Shown here one piece after another: positions 34,677-43,802 of a stretch of DNA of 64,000 bases. The stretch comes from Alteromonadaceae bacterium M269 (GTDB lineage Bacteria > Pseudomonadota > Gammaproteobacteria > Enterobacterales > Alteromonadaceae). The notes under the pieces are model-generated. The model saw only the letters and a program-made list of their open reading frames with translations, did no database searches and was not told the origin of the DNA. How positions within the stretch are numbered: the stretch's first letter is position 1; each line of letters starts with the position of its first letter. The position numbers and the translations under genes were made by a program. The stretch spans positions 62,001 through 126,000 of the forward strand of contig SMNZ01000003.1 in NCBI GenBank assembly GCA_004353515.1. The letters run 5' to 3'.

Positions 34677-34706
34677 TTGACATGCAACTTTTTGGTTGCG
34701 TATGCT
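34677..34706 (+). promoter_or_regulatory. Promoter of the ArsR-type operon with operator in the spacer
   Basis: TTGACA (34677-34682) and TATGCT (34701-34706) with an 18-base spacer. The spacer holds GCAAC and GTTGC in inverted repeat (34684-34699), a place where the regulator could bind itself. The predicted start of transcription lies after the first possible start codons, which supports the ATG at 34735. Confidence 0.55.
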
Positions 34707-34734
34707 CAAAATTCAAGCAAACGACAGTAACGTT

Positions 34735-35040
34735 ATGGATATTTTTAAAGCACTAGCAGATGCGAATAGGCGGAAGGTTATCGAAGCACTCTATGAGGAA
34801 GATGGCTTATCGATTAAGCAGCTAACTCATGGTTCCACGATAAGTCGCCAGGCAATGACTAAACACCTTAATATTTTGATTCGGTCAAAGATTGTGACCG
34901 CTGAGTTCTCCGGTAAGGAGCGCGTTCATAAACTGAACCCTAAAGCAGTTAAGGTGTTGTTCGATTGGCTAGCGCCGTTTGCACAGCAGTGGGATGTGCG
35001 GCTTGAACGTTTAGCTCAACAGTTGGGAGAAAAAGAATGA
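34735..35040 (+). CDS. ArsR-family regulator
   Basis: A 101-residue winged-helix regulator (MDIFKALADANRRKVIEALYEEDGLSIKQLTHGSTISRQAMTKHL in outline). No cysteine metal site is seen, so it is the metal-free type often paired with an SRPBCC protein. Its stop overlaps the next start (ATGA). Starts at 34696 or 34702 are possible, but the promoter pattern places transcription after them. The regulator-SRPBCC pair usually responds to a small organic ligand or to stress. Confidence 0.82.
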   Translation: MDIFKALADANRRKVIEALYEEDGLSIKQLTHGSTISRQAMTKHLNILIRSKIVTAEFSGKERVHKLNPKAVKVLFDWLAPFAQQWDVRLERLAQQLGEKE

Positions 35041-35459
35041 CGAATAAAATAGATTCGATAGTGAGAGAAATGACATTTAATAAATCGATAGATGTCGTTT
35101 GGCGAGCCATTACAGATCCAAAAGAAGTGGCGTCTTGGTTTGGTTCTGCCGCCCATTATGATTTAAAAGAAGGGGCATTAGGCTATTTTGAGTGGGAAGG
35201 TGAGTGTGAGGGGCGATTCGCGTTACGCATCGAATCCATCAATGAGCCTCAATATTTTGCCTGGCGATGGATGCACAACCAAGATGTCGATTTTGATGAG
35301 AACACGTCGACTCTAGTTGAATGGAAGCTTACCTCCGTATCTGAAAGTGAAACCACGCTCGTTTTAACGGAATCAGGTTTTGCAGAAGCAAAACATCGCG
35401 GCCAAAATGTCGAGGGTTGGGAGCAAGAGCTGGGAGATTTAGAGAAGTATTTGAACTAA
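35037..35459 (+). CDS. SRPBCC (AHSA1-like) domain protein
   Basis: A 140-residue START-like domain: VREMTFNKSIDVVWRAITDPKEVASWFG, then GYFEWEGECEGRFALRIESI, then the C-terminal helix WEQELGDLEKYL. Members bind hydrophobic ligands or act as co-chaperones of Hsp90. Coupled to the ArsR gene. Its stop overlaps the stop of the convergent DUF885 gene by 4 bases. Confidence 0.85.
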   Translation: MTNKIDSIVREMTFNKSIDVVWRAITDPKEVASWFGSAAHYDLKEGALGYFEWEGECEGRFALRIESINEPQYFAWRWMHNQDVDFDENTSTLVEWKLTSVSESETTLVLTESGFAEAKHRGQNVEGWEQELGDLEKYLN

Positions 35460-36775
35460 AAGTGCTTTTCTAAAAGTGAAAATGGCATCGGGCCTAAGGT
35501 GAGTAACTTAGCGTGATGAGTTTTTAATGCTTGTTTTGTGCTTACCTTGGCTCGTTGTTTGAGTTTTAGCAGTGCATCAGCACCGTATTTATAGGTGATA
35601 ACTTGCGCTGGCCAACGTTTCATTCGCGCTATTTCTCTCATCGCGATATCGTCTTGACCTTTGATGTATTGCTGCCAGTAAGACAAAGCTTTTGCATCAT
35701 CCCAAGCATAGTAGTTAAGACCAACATCAAGCACGATGCGAACAGACCGTATCATGTCCCACTCCCATTTCCCTAGCTCATCATGGGCTTGATCATAGAA
35801 CCCACACTCGGTTCCTAGTTCTTCAATATAGGCTGCCCAGCCTTCTCTATAGCTGGAGTAGATAAACTGCTTTTGTGCCTGGCTCTTTGGAAGCTGAGAT
35901 TCCAGAGAAAGTTGATAGTGATGCCCTGGAACCGCTTCATGCATATAAAGCCAAGCAATTTGTCTGATATTGAACGGTTTATCAAAATAGTTATATGAGA
36001 ATCGGTTGTTACCATAATATCCAGGTGTTTGAGCTAGACGTGCATTTGTACCCGCCCTTATTTTTATCTCTGGTACTTTATCAAGGTAGGGAAAGCAAGC
36101 TGAAGCCAATGATTGAATATGCTTTTTCTCTTCTTCAAATGCGCTATGGACGGATTGCTTTGAGTTAAGGAAAAACTGACCTCCGCCTAATCCTGAGGTG
36201 CCAAGCTTAAGTTCATTTATGACTCTTGTTTGCGCAGCTTGTAGCTTGCTGTATACGCGTTCTACTTCTTTTTGACCAAATGACATGATGCTCTCGGGAG
36301 TGGCATCCGCATCTACCCATCGTTTCAGAAAGTATGAATACCAGGCTTTACCCATGGGTATTCTAGCCAGTCCGTCATCGTTTAATTGTGTAGGTTTGGA
36401 TTGATTCCATTGCCGCTCAAGTGCTAGGCGCTCCAGATTTAAGTCGACCTCATAACGGATTAGATCAATATCTAATTTGAGCTTCTGAGATAGCTCTTTC
36501 GTTTCAAGGGTACTCAGTTGATTGAGAATAAGTCTGAGAGCTTGTTCTTGCTTGGTGATGCGGCTAGTCGACGGAATTGCCTGTAGGTTGTCTTTGTACG
36601 CAAGCCTTAAAGGAGGGAATTGGAGTTCATCAATTTGAGTTAGTATGGATTCAATGGTTTCACGGGCTCCAGTATTAGCCTCTGATAGCTTTGGTATTGC
36701 CAATAAAAATGCAAGAACAAAAATTGTGAACGTATGTCCCATACTCAATAACCCGAGGATACCTGCTAACGACAT
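35456..36775 (-). CDS. DUF885 family protein with metallopeptidase-like motif
   Basis: A 439-residue exported protein. A hydrophobic N-terminal segment ends near SEA. The motif H279-E-A-V-P-G-H285-H286 is the DUF885 hallmark and resembles a zinc site; later W-D-M-I-R-S and YKYGADALLKL helices also fit. It is shorter than the usual 550-600 residues, so part of the N-terminal domain is reduced. The start could also be the Met at residue 12 (36742). Role unknown; some relatives are peptidases. Confidence 0.8.
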   Translation of the reverse strand: MSLAGILGLLSMGHTFTIFVLAFLLAIPKLSEANTGARETIESILTQIDELQFPPLRLAYKDNLQAIPSTSRITKQEQALRLILNQLSTLETKELSQKLKLDIDLIRYEVDLNLERLALERQWNQSKPTQLNDDGLARIPMGKAWYSYFLKRWVDADATPESIMSFGQKEVERVYSKLQAAQTRVINELKLGTSGLGGGQFFLNSKQSVHSAFEEEKKHIQSLASACFPYLDKVPEIKIRAGTNARLAQTPGYYGNNRFSYNYFDKPFNIRQIAWLYMHEAVPGHHYQLSLESQLPKSQAQKQFIYSSYREGWAAYIEELGTECGFYDQAHDELGKWEWDMIRSVRIVLDVGLNYYAWDDAKALSYWQQYIKGQDDIAMREIARMKRWPAQVITYKYGADALLKLKQRAKVSTKQALKTHHAKLLTLGPMPFSLLEKHF

Positions 36776-36881
36776 TATTATATTGATTCAGCGTTGCATT
36801 ATAGAGTTGAAAGTAGGGTGAGCTGCTAATTGAAGTGTAACAAGCTAATTCTTGGGCCCCAGTTATGTAGCTGAAGCAAAA

Positions 36882-36920
36882 ACAAAAAAGCTCGGCAGAT
36901 ATTTATACCTGCCGAGCTTT
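36882..36920 (-). terminator. Intrinsic terminator of the Mpo1-like gene
   Basis: AAAGCTCGGCAG (36887-36898) pairs with CTGCCGAGCTTT (36909-36920) around a 10-base loop. On the minus strand it is followed by a T-run (A-run at 36882-36889 on the plus strand). Confidence 0.85.
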
Positions 36921-36942
36921 AAATGCGTGGTACCAGCTGCGT

Positions 36943-37470
36943 TTAAACTGAAGCTTGTTCTTGTGAACGATTTCTGACTTCACCCGCCCGCGATTCGATG
37001 TCGCTTTTTAACGATTGGAAAAGCCCTAATGCAAATAAAACCTCTGCTAGCACGAAGAGTGGACCTATAAGTAAGCCCATTAAGTCATCGACGAAAGCTG
37101 GCTTTTTACCTTCGTAATGGTGACCGATAAACTGAACAATCCAGCCGCCAACGAAAAGGCCAATGCCTGTGCTCAGCCATACCGTTGTTGAGCTTGCGGC
37201 AATGCTATTGGCACCATAAATACCAGCAGCCATTAATGCAGCCATGAGTATGCCGAAAATGACATTAAGTCGCAGATAGAAAATAATGCTAGCAACATAA
37301 CCTACAATGGCTGGCGTTAGTGTTAAGCCTGCGATTTCAAAGGCTGGTCGAGACAATAAAACAATAACAGCGAAGACGATGACAGGAACACCAACCAAGT
37401 GAGTTAGGATGTTACGCGAGTCTCTATGATATTCCGCATAGCTCGATAAATGCTCAATAAAGTTTTTCAT
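36943..37470 (-). CDS. Mpo1-like (DUF962) membrane protein
   Basis: A 175-residue protein with about four membrane helices. The start MKNFIEHLSSYAEYHRDSRNILTHLVGVP is the DUF962/Mpo1 hallmark, and GGWIVQFIGHHYEGKKPAFVDD holds further conserved histidines. Yeast Mpo1 is an iron-dependent dioxygenase acting on 2-hydroxy fatty acids; a similar role is inferred. The start is the ATG at 37470; the longer frame to 37503 has no advantage. Confidence 0.83.
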   Translation of the reverse strand: MKNFIEHLSSYAEYHRDSRNILTHLVGVPVIVFAVIVLLSRPAFEIAGLTLTPAIVGYVASIIFYLRLNVIFGILMAALMAAGIYGANSIAASSTTVWLSTGIGLFVGGWIVQFIGHHYEGKKPAFVDDLMGLLIGPLFVLAEVLFALGLFQSLKSDIESRAGEVRNRSQEQASV

Positions 37471-37595
37471 AGCAATGTCCACAGTTCTTAACTTCTGAAC
37501 CATAGTAACAAAACCGAGAAATCTGAAATGTCTACTTTTTGACAGTTGGAGCGTTTTTAGCGCTTACTCTGATATATCGAACTTTTAAGCCGCGG

Positions 37596-38039
37596 TCAGT
37601 TGGGATCTACCAATTCTCGTAAGTTTTCAGAAAGTTTATCTGATACCGCAAAAAAGGTATCCAAGTCCTCTTGTGATATACCGACCTTCAATCGCTCTGA
37701 AAACTCTTCTTCAATTTTCTCTATGGAGGTGAAAAATTCGTGGCCTTTCTTAGTTAAAGACAGTAGCTTGCTTCGCCCATCATTTGGGTTGGGTATACGC
37801 TCAACCAATTGCATGTCGCAGAGTTCTCCGACCAATCTTGTTACTTGTCCTTTATCTCGTTTTAAGGTTTTAGCGAGGTCGAGCAATGTCGAGTTGTTAT
37901 TGGTCCATATTTGTCGCATAGCCCTCAGTTGCAGTGGAGACGGTTTAGTTTTTAGATTGCTTAATTTGGGTGCTATTTGTGTTGTTAAATCGTAGCTCAG
38001 GCGGAACGCGACTTCGTGTATCGTGCGCTTCTTGTCCAT
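37596..38039 (-). CDS. MarR-family regulator
   Basis: A 147-residue winged-helix protein. Typical MarR pattern: PLQLRAMRQIWTNNNSTLLDLAKTLKRDKGQVTRLVGELCDMQLVERIPNPNDGRSKLLSLT in outline, with DGR in the wing. Start chosen at the ATG 38039; a GTG at 38081 is possible. It is divergent from a small membrane protein gene, with a palindrome in between. Ligand unknown. Confidence 0.85.
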   Translation of the reverse strand: MDKKRTIHEVAFRLSYDLTTQIAPKLSNLKTKPSPLQLRAMRQIWTNNNSTLLDLAKTLKRDKGQVTRLVGELCDMQLVERIPNPNDGRSKLLSLTKKGHEFFTSIEKIEEEFSERLKVGISQEDLDTFFAVSDKLSENLRELVDPN

Positions 38040-38110
38040 AGAGGTAGCTCTCAGTACTTCATTTTTTCTGCATTTTTTCACTATAGCATAGCTATGTCGT
38101 TGTTAATATT

Positions 38111-38154
38111 GTTGACAAAAGTCAATTAGTTTTATTTAATTGATATAGGTCAAC
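38111..38154. promoter_or_regulatory. Palindrome between the MarR gene and the divergent membrane-protein gene
   Basis: GTTGACAAAAGTCAATTA (38111-38128) is mirrored by TAATTGATATAGGTCAAC (38137-38154), with matching outer six and inner seven bases. TTGACA in the left arm may be a -35. This is a likely operator for the MarR regulator. Confidence 0.5.
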
Positions 38155-38312
38155 TATTTTTGTTTGGTCAGTGATGTTGATTCTTTGTTATCGAACAGTG
38201 GTTGAGCCTATTGCCAAGAGTTAAGAAATAGCTCTTGTGATTTATTGATGAACGCAAAAGCCACCGACTTACAAGGCGTGGGTGTCTTTTATCTGAAATT
38301 TGGAGAACTTAT

Positions 38313-38711
38313 ATGTTACGTATCGCACAAGCACTCTCGATACTTTTTGTGGCGATTTTTGTTGCTGCATCTATGACGAGCATTTTCCTGCCCGAAACGC
38401 TGGGGCAGGCTAGTGGTTTTAATCCAACGACGGATTACGGTCTTACTAATGTTAGGACACTAGGAGCACCGTTGTTGAGCCTAGCCATCATCACGTTACT
38501 CGGCGCTAGACGAAAGGAATGGTTGCTATTATTGCCAGCTTCACTCTATTTTTTCTTCAACGGATCAGCCCGGGTGATCTCTCTGTTTTTTGAGCAGTAC
38601 GACCCTGTCATGTTACGTGGATTAGTGCTGACATTTGGCCTCTTTGTCTTATCTCAAATCGCTTTACATACATTTCGCTTATCTAAGAAAGAGCAGCTTC
38701 CGGAAGCTTAG
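38313..38711 (+). CDS. Small membrane protein with four helices
   Basis: A 132-residue protein with four hydrophobic helices (about residues 5-27, 48-66, 70-90 and 100-121). The segment GFNPTTDYGLTNVRTLGAPLLSLAI between helices is polar. It resembles DUF4345-type proteins by layout, but I am not sure. GGAG lies 8 bases before the ATG. The divergent MarR regulator probably controls it. Confidence 0.65.
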   Translation: MLRIAQALSILFVAIFVAASMTSIFLPETLGQASGFNPTTDYGLTNVRTLGAPLLSLAIITLLGARRKEWLLLLPASLYFFFNGSARVISLFFEQYDPVMLRGLVLTFGLFVLSQIALHTFRLSKKEQLPEA

Positions 38712-38742
38712 ACTCTATAGGTAAGCGGAATGTGAGCGTTGG

Positions 38743-39639
38743 TTATGCCAGTCGTTGTTTGCCTTGTTTGCGGTACTCTGCAGGAGATTGTTCAGTTGCT
38801 CGTTTAAATGAGCGGCTAAAATAGGATGAATCCACAAAACCAAGATGTTGCCCGATAGAACCTACAGGCTTTTCTGTGTGGACTAATAATCGCTTGGCTT
38901 CCGCAATAACACGAGCATGGATAAGTTCGTTAGCCTTAACGCCTAGGTGCTTTTTACACAGGAAGTTCAAATGTCCGGGCGTAAGATTCAAACGACTGGC
39001 GTATTCGGACACACTTTGCATAACAGTGAAATGTTCCTCAATAAGGTAGCGAAAGCGGGATATCGTTTGATTAGAGAGGTTATCTAGTGTTTGGGCGTTT
39101 TGCGCAGCGTACCATCGGTTGATTTTGACCAAGACTTCGTAAGCTATTGCTCGAAGCAAATGTGGGCTATCTTCACTTAACGACTTTATTTCGTCTCGCA
39201 TAACATTCATTCGTTCTGTTAAGTAATGTCGTTGCTCCGCGCTAACTCTGAGTGAAAGAGGTCCAGTGTCGGCATGGAAGTAACGTAGCCGATGTAAGAA
39301 TAGTGTATCGTTGAAATGTTCTAATAAAAATTCTGCTGGGAAAAACAAGCAAAGCCCATCGAGGTCATCTGCAAACCAACGCCTGACTTGGCCTGGCGAT
39401 GTGAAAAATAATGTATCGGATGAGATTGTATAGCGCTCATTGTCTAACCAAAACTGACCACTACCATTTGAAATGAGTGTGATGTCATAAAAGTTCAATC
39501 GGTAAGGGATAGTCGACTTTTCAAAGGTTGGCATATCGTGGATCCATGCAACATCTATCAATAACTCAGGCCCATACTTTTTCCTTGAAAAGTGGATGTT
39601 CTTAACGTTATCAATCGTTGAACTAGATGATTCGGACAT
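38743..39639 (-). CDS. AraC-family regulator
   Basis: A 298-residue protein. The C-terminal 100 residues are two helix-turn-helix units (VSEYASRLNLTPGHLNFLCKKHLG, then VGSIGQHLGFVDSSYFSRSFKRATEQSPAEYR). The N-terminal part is a cupin-like sensor (FYDITLISNGSGQFWLDNERYTI). Start chosen at the ATG 39639 with GGA upstream; longer frames begin with an unlikely hydrophobic leader. Divergent from the exported protein gene at 39823, its probable target. Confidence 0.83.
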   Translation of the reverse strand: MSESSSSTIDNVKNIHFSRKKYGPELLIDVAWIHDMPTFEKSTIPYRLNFYDITLISNGSGQFWLDNERYTISSDTLFFTSPGQVRRWFADDLDGLCLFFPAEFLLEHFNDTLFLHRLRYFHADTGPLSLRVSAEQRHYLTERMNVMRDEIKSLSEDSPHLLRAIAYEVLVKINRWYAAQNAQTLDNLSNQTISRFRYLIEEHFTVMQSVSEYASRLNLTPGHLNFLCKKHLGVKANELIHARVIAEAKRLLVHTEKPVGSIGQHLGFVDSSYFSRSFKRATEQSPAEYRKQGKQRLA

Positions 39640-39822
39640 GATACGAGCTTCCAAAAAGGGCTTCTGTATTAGCAGTAAAAGTATAAAGCAATATTCATGA
39701 ATTTTTACAATTACTGGAATGCAATCCACGAAAAGTACCAATCTTTGCTTGTTTGTTCCATGTTGAAGTTCGGTATTTAACTCTAAACTCCTTATATCAA
39801 TTGGATTTCCGGATGAAAAATA

Positions 39823-40959
39823 ATGCAGGTCGTTAAAATGCGTTGGTGGTTAGTTTTACTTTCTTATCTCTTGGTTTGTTCGATGACGAGCCATGCTCAG
39901 CAGCTTATTAGCATGGATAGCTCTAATTGGCAGTTTAGCGGTGATGGGGTATCTCTGGAGCAAATTGACGGGCGTCAGGCTATCAAGATTAAAACAGGGA
40001 AAGCGGAATTAAATAATCTGCTGTTGGAAGATGGCGTTATCGAATTTGATCTCTATCTCTCAGGAGAGCGTGCTTTTAGTTATCTCTATTTTAGAAATGA
40101 ATCTGACGATGAACATGAAGAGATATACTTTAGAAATCACAAAGGTAATGCACCTGATGCAGTACAGTACTCGCCAGTTTTCCAGCGTCGTTCTGCATGG
40201 CAGATTTATCACGGTGATCTCGGGACTGCCTCTATACCACTCCCCGCCCAACAGTGGATTAAGGTAAAAGTAGAGTTAGCGGGGGAATCAATGAAACTTT
40301 GGGTTGGTGATGATGCGAAGCCTGTTTTAGATATTGACCAGCTTGGCCGCAAACCTCAAGAAGGCTCACTCGCTTTTAGAGGTTTTGTCCCAAGAAATAG
40401 TCCTGCTGAGTACAGTGCTTACTTTAGTAATCTGAAAGTGACCAAGAAGAGCTCACAAAAGTCAGAGGTAAACCCGCCTGTGGATTTGCCGTCGGGCCAG
40501 ATAACACGATGGCGTGTTTCACCAGCATTTGATGCACCTACAGGACCTATTGCCCAACTACCCGAATTAGCCTCTGACAGTAAGTGGGAAGTCCCTGTTA
40601 TGCAGTCTAATGGCAGCTTTGAGTTTCTTCGTTCACGGAAAATACCCGATGGATCGCGGCACTGGGCAGTTGTTGCTCAGGTGAATCTGAAATCAGACCA
40701 AGAGCAAACTTGTGCGTTGCACCTTGGGTTTAGCGACGAGATAACATTATCAGTGAACGGACAAACCATTTTATATCAGGACGCAAGCTACCGATATTCC
40801 GACAGGCGCCAGCAAGGTGTGATGCACCCAGATCAGGTTGTTGCTTTTATTCCTCTAAAGAAAGGCGAAAACCTGGTTAGAGCTGTGGTTGCCGATCGTT
40901 TTGGTGGCTGGGGATTAAGTGGTCGATTAGAGTCATGTCGTGGTGTGACACAAAGCTAG
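39823..40959 (+). CDS. Exported protein with LamG/DUF1080-like beta domain
   Basis: A 378-residue exported protein (signal peptide, cleavage near SHAQ). Residues 30-205 form a jelly-roll similar to DUF1080/LamG sugar-binding domains (NGVIEFDLYLSGERAFSYLYFR-type core, then WIKVKVELAGESMKLWVGDD). The second half (about 225-375) is another beta sandwich (LHLGFSDEITLSVNGQTIL, VRAVVADRFGGWGLSG), typical of a carbohydrate-binding module. It could bind polysaccharide or glycan. Function is inferred. Confidence 0.7.
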   Translation: MQVVKMRWWLVLLSYLLVCSMTSHAQQLISMDSSNWQFSGDGVSLEQIDGRQAIKIKTGKAELNNLLLEDGVIEFDLYLSGERAFSYLYFRNESDDEHEEIYFRNHKGNAPDAVQYSPVFQRRSAWQIYHGDLGTASIPLPAQQWIKVKVELAGESMKLWVGDDAKPVLDIDQLGRKPQEGSLAFRGFVPRNSPAEYSAYFSNLKVTKKSSQKSEVNPPVDLPSGQITRWRVSPAFDAPTGPIAQLPELASDSKWEVPVMQSNGSFEFLRSRKIPDGSRHWAVVAQVNLKSDQEQTCALHLGFSDEITLSVNGQTILYQDASYRYSDRRQQGVMHPDQVVAFIPLKKGENLVRAVVADRFGGWGLSGRLESCRGVTQS

Positions 40960-41012
40960 CGACTAAACGCGAAATTTAACACTGAAACTTCCTATTGTTT
41001 CTCTGTTTTTTT

Positions 41013-41036
41013 GCCCTGTATTTGCAGGGCTTTTTT
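41013..41036 (+). terminator. Intrinsic terminator
   Basis: GCCCTG (41013-41018) pairs with CAGGGC (41025-41030) followed by six T. It ends the transcript of the exported beta-domain protein just before the convergent TetR gene. Confidence 0.85.
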
Positions 41037-41048
41037 CATTTGAAACAG

Positions 41049-41669
41049 CTAATTGGGATCTTGCAAGTACAAGATAATCATGCGTTTTATTTCATCAACT
41101 AGCTGATTCTCTTTGAGGAGTTCAGGTTGGTTCAAAACAGCATCATGCGTAAGGCTTTCAACAACTCGGTGCGTAATTTTTACTGCTAAAGAGATGTCGA
41201 GGCCAGGTTTAAGTTCATGTTGATGTGCCGTAAAAATGAGTCCCAAGAAGTCGCGAATAGATTCTCCGGATTCTTCTGCCTCTGTAATATCTAAATGGCT
41301 AAGCTCGTTACCTATCACTCGGTGTAAGTCGGGGTCTATGCGATGTGCATCAATTGTTGCAACGATTAAGCTTTCAATTATGCGCTCAAAAGGTTGTTCA
41401 GAGTTTGCTATATAAGCTTCTTTGATAAGTGTTCTTAATTCAGCAAAGTGTTCTCTTTTCAATTCCGCGATCAATACTTCTTTTGATGGAAAGTATTGAT
41501 ACAAAGACCCAATGCTTACTCCAGCTCTTTCTGCAACGTGATTTGTGGTGAATTCCAGTAACCCTTTTTCTTTTAGCAGTTGTGCTGCTGCTTCTTTTAT
41601 ACAATCAACGGTTACCTTTGATCTTGCTTGTGTTGGCTCTTTCTTGATCTTGTACTTAGGTTTTTTCAA
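41049..41669 (-). CDS. TetR-family regulator
   Basis: A 206-residue regulator. The N-terminal helix-turn-helix reads VDCIKEAAAQLLKEKGLLEFTTNHVAERAGVSIGSLYQYFPSKEVLIAEL in outline, followed by a helical ligand domain. It is divergent from a MipA/OmpV gene with 242 bases between. Likely target is that gene or itself. Ligand unknown. Confidence 0.85.
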   Translation of the reverse strand: MKKPKYKIKKEPTQARSKVTVDCIKEAAAQLLKEKGLLEFTTNHVAERAGVSIGSLYQYFPSKEVLIAELKREHFAELRTLIKEAYIANSEQPFERIIESLIVATIDAHRIDPDLHRVIGNELSHLDITEAEESGESIRDFLGLIFTAHQHELKPGLDISLAVKITHRVVESLTHDAVLNQPELLKENQLVDEIKRMIILYLQDPN

Positions 41670-41861
41670 ATGTATTTCCTCAAAATGATGCTATTCAGAC
41701 GATAAAACTCATTTTTAATTCACTGAACTATGTGAGTAATTTCTGTATCTCTTTTTCAAGAGGAGCCGTTGGAATGTTTAAATATCATTAAAATACAATG
41801 ATCTACGACTGAGTTTTTTACCGGTAACAATCATAAATTATGCGAGTACTCAAATTATAGT

Positions 41862-41889
41862 AATTAGTGGACTATGTAGTCTATTAATT
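41862..41889. promoter_or_regulatory. Palindrome upstream of the MipA/OmpV gene
   Basis: AATTAG at one end and TTAATT at the other frame a perfect GACTA-TG-TAGTC core (41870-41881). It lies 22 bases before the ATG of the outer-membrane gene and is a candidate operator of the divergent TetR regulator. The rest of 41670-41861 is AT-rich without a recognised site. Confidence 0.45.
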
Positions 41890-41911
41890 GTTGGTTGTTA
41901 GAGTTTATTTT

Positions 41912-42706
41912 ATGAACATAAGTCAAAAATTCCTTTGTATTCCTATCTTTCTTTTATTCTTTTGTACTTTTAGCGTTAACAGTGAGGAGCAGCAGGACTC
42001 TAGCTTTATCATAGTTGGAGCAGCTTTAAACAATGAGTACAGAGGGAGTGATGATTATTCTGTAGTGCCGTTTATTGTTTCTAATTTTTCTGTGGGTTCA
42101 GTTGGTGTTGAGCTCGAAGGGCTAACTTTTAGAGCACAGCTGTTCGATTACTCTAACTGGGAGTTCGGGTTTACTGCTGAATACGATTTTGGAAGGGATG
42201 AGGATGTAGATAATGAGGTTGTTGCGAGCTTAAGGGAAATTGATAGCACGATAAATACTGGGGCTTATGCGTTTTATCAAGATAACAGTGTTTTTAAGCA
42301 AGGTGATGAGTTTGAATTCAGGCTATCGGCATTAGTTGATTCTGGCGATGCACATGAAGGGGCTTATGCAACACTTGGAGCGGCTTATACCTTGCCAATG
42401 AAAAGCCAGTGGCGTATACAATTTGAACTGGAAACTACCTACGCAAATGACGATTATATCGATACCTACTTTGGCATTGATGAAGAGAACTCTTTATTGT
42501 CTGGTTTGCCCATTTACGACGCTGATAGCTCGTTTAGGGATGTTACTTTGAGTACGAGTATCGGCTATTTTACTAAATCGAATTGGGGAGTCTTTGCACG
42601 GCTAAGTGCTTCAAAGCTTCTTGGTGATGCCAAGGATAGTCCTATAGTTGATATCGGAAGTAGTAATCAATATTTATTTGGCATTGGCGCCTATTATCGA
42701 TTTTAA
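41912..42706 (+). CDS. MipA/OmpV family outer-membrane protein
   Basis: A 264-residue protein with signal peptide (cleavage near FSVNS) and a final aromatic residue in GIGAYYRF, as for beta-barrels. FIIVGAALNNEYRGSDDYSVVPF at the start and ITKSNWGVFARLSASKLLGDAKDSPIV-like TKSNWGVFARL are the MipA/OmpV signature. Members scaffold murein enzymes or act as channels. The start is the ATG at 41912; an earlier ATG adds eight residues. Confidence 0.85.
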   Translation: MNISQKFLCIPIFLLFFCTFSVNSEEQQDSSFIIVGAALNNEYRGSDDYSVVPFIVSNFSVGSVGVELEGLTFRAQLFDYSNWEFGFTAEYDFGRDEDVDNEVVASLREIDSTINTGAYAFYQDNSVFKQGDEFEFRLSALVDSGDAHEGAYATLGAAYTLPMKSQWRIQFELETTYANDDYIDTYFGIDEENSLLSGLPIYDADSSFRDVTLSTSIGYFTKSNWGVFARLSASKLLGDAKDSPIVDIGSSNQYLFGIGAYYRF

Positions 42707-42828
42707 ACCTGAGGTGTGCATAGATACCTAAAAGCCAAGTTCTTCAATAAAAGGAAAGCTTGAGTAGTGTGTTGTTATTGATTAATAGTATCGATATATT
42801 CTTTCAAAACCATGAACAATGCTCATAA

Positions 42829-43707
42829 ATGTTAGATAGAACACACCTTAAAATCATCCAAGCTATACAGCAATACGGTACCTTGACCAAATCAGCAGAA
42901 GCGCTTCATTTAACGCAATCCGCATTAAGCCACGCAATCAAAAAGTTAGATGCTGAGCTTGGTGTACCGATGTGGGAAAAAGAGGGGCGACAATTACGTT
43001 TAACTCAGGCTGGAAAACGATTGTCTTCTCTGGCCAATAGAGTGCTACCTCAGTTCGAACACTGTGAAAGTCAAATAACCGATATCGCTAAGGGAAGACG
43101 AGGAACGTTGCGCATTGGCATGGAGTGTCACCCCTGTTATCAGTGGTTGTTGAAGGTGATCGAACCCTTTTTGAGAGAATGGCCGGACGTTGATATTGAT
43201 GTCAAACAAGAGTTTCAGTTCGGCGGACTGGGTGCTCTATTGGGTTATGAGATTGATCTTTTAGTTACACCCGATCCTTTGTTTCGTCGAGGGTTAGAGT
43301 ACGTCCCTGTTTTTGATTATGAGCATGTTTTGGTCGTTAACAGTGATCATCACTTAGCTTCAGTTGAATATGCAAAGCCCAGTGATATTGGGCGAGATGT
43401 CTTGATCACCTATCCGGTAGAAGCAAGTCGGTTAGATATATTCAGCCAGTTTTTACTTCCTGCAGGTTGCAGTGTTAAACAACATAGAACGCTTGAAACG
43501 ACAGAAATTATGTTGCATATGGTTGCCGCGGGAAGAGGCGTTGGCGCTTTACCCAAGTGGTTGGTGGAGGAGTACTCCGATCACCTTGATTTAATCCCGG
43601 TTCGGTTGGGTAAAAAGGGTATGTTTAAACAAATCTTTATGGGAATTCGTGAGGAAGACCAAGCTATTGATTATGTTGCGGAGTTTATTAACACAGCACA
43701 GTTGTAG
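42829..43707 (+). CDS. MetR-like LysR-family regulator
   Basis: A 292-residue LysR regulator resembling E. coli MetR throughout: HLKIIQAIQQYGTLTKSAEALHLTQSALSHAIKKL, then RIGMECHPCYQWLLKVIEPF, then LITYPVEASRLDIFSQFLLPAG and MVAAGRGVGALPKWLVEEY. MetR controls methionine synthesis and responds to homocysteine. No met gene lies next to it, so the target is unlinked if the assignment holds. Symbol left blank because of this. Confidence 0.82.
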   Translation: MLDRTHLKIIQAIQQYGTLTKSAEALHLTQSALSHAIKKLDAELGVPMWEKEGRQLRLTQAGKRLSSLANRVLPQFEHCESQITDIAKGRRGTLRIGMECHPCYQWLLKVIEPFLREWPDVDIDVKQEFQFGGLGALLGYEIDLLVTPDPLFRRGLEYVPVFDYEHVLVVNSDHHLASVEYAKPSDIGRDVLITYPVEASRLDIFSQFLLPAGCSVKQHRTLETTEIMLHMVAAGRGVGALPKWLVEEYSDHLDLIPVRLGKKGMFKQIFMGIREEDQAIDYVAEFINTAQL

Positions 43708-43802
43708 TGCTGATGTCAGTAGCTTTGCTTTCATTTATTGACGAAAGTTGTAGCTGCTATCATAGTGAAAGGGAGTTATAGCTATATATTACTGAGGATG
43801 GA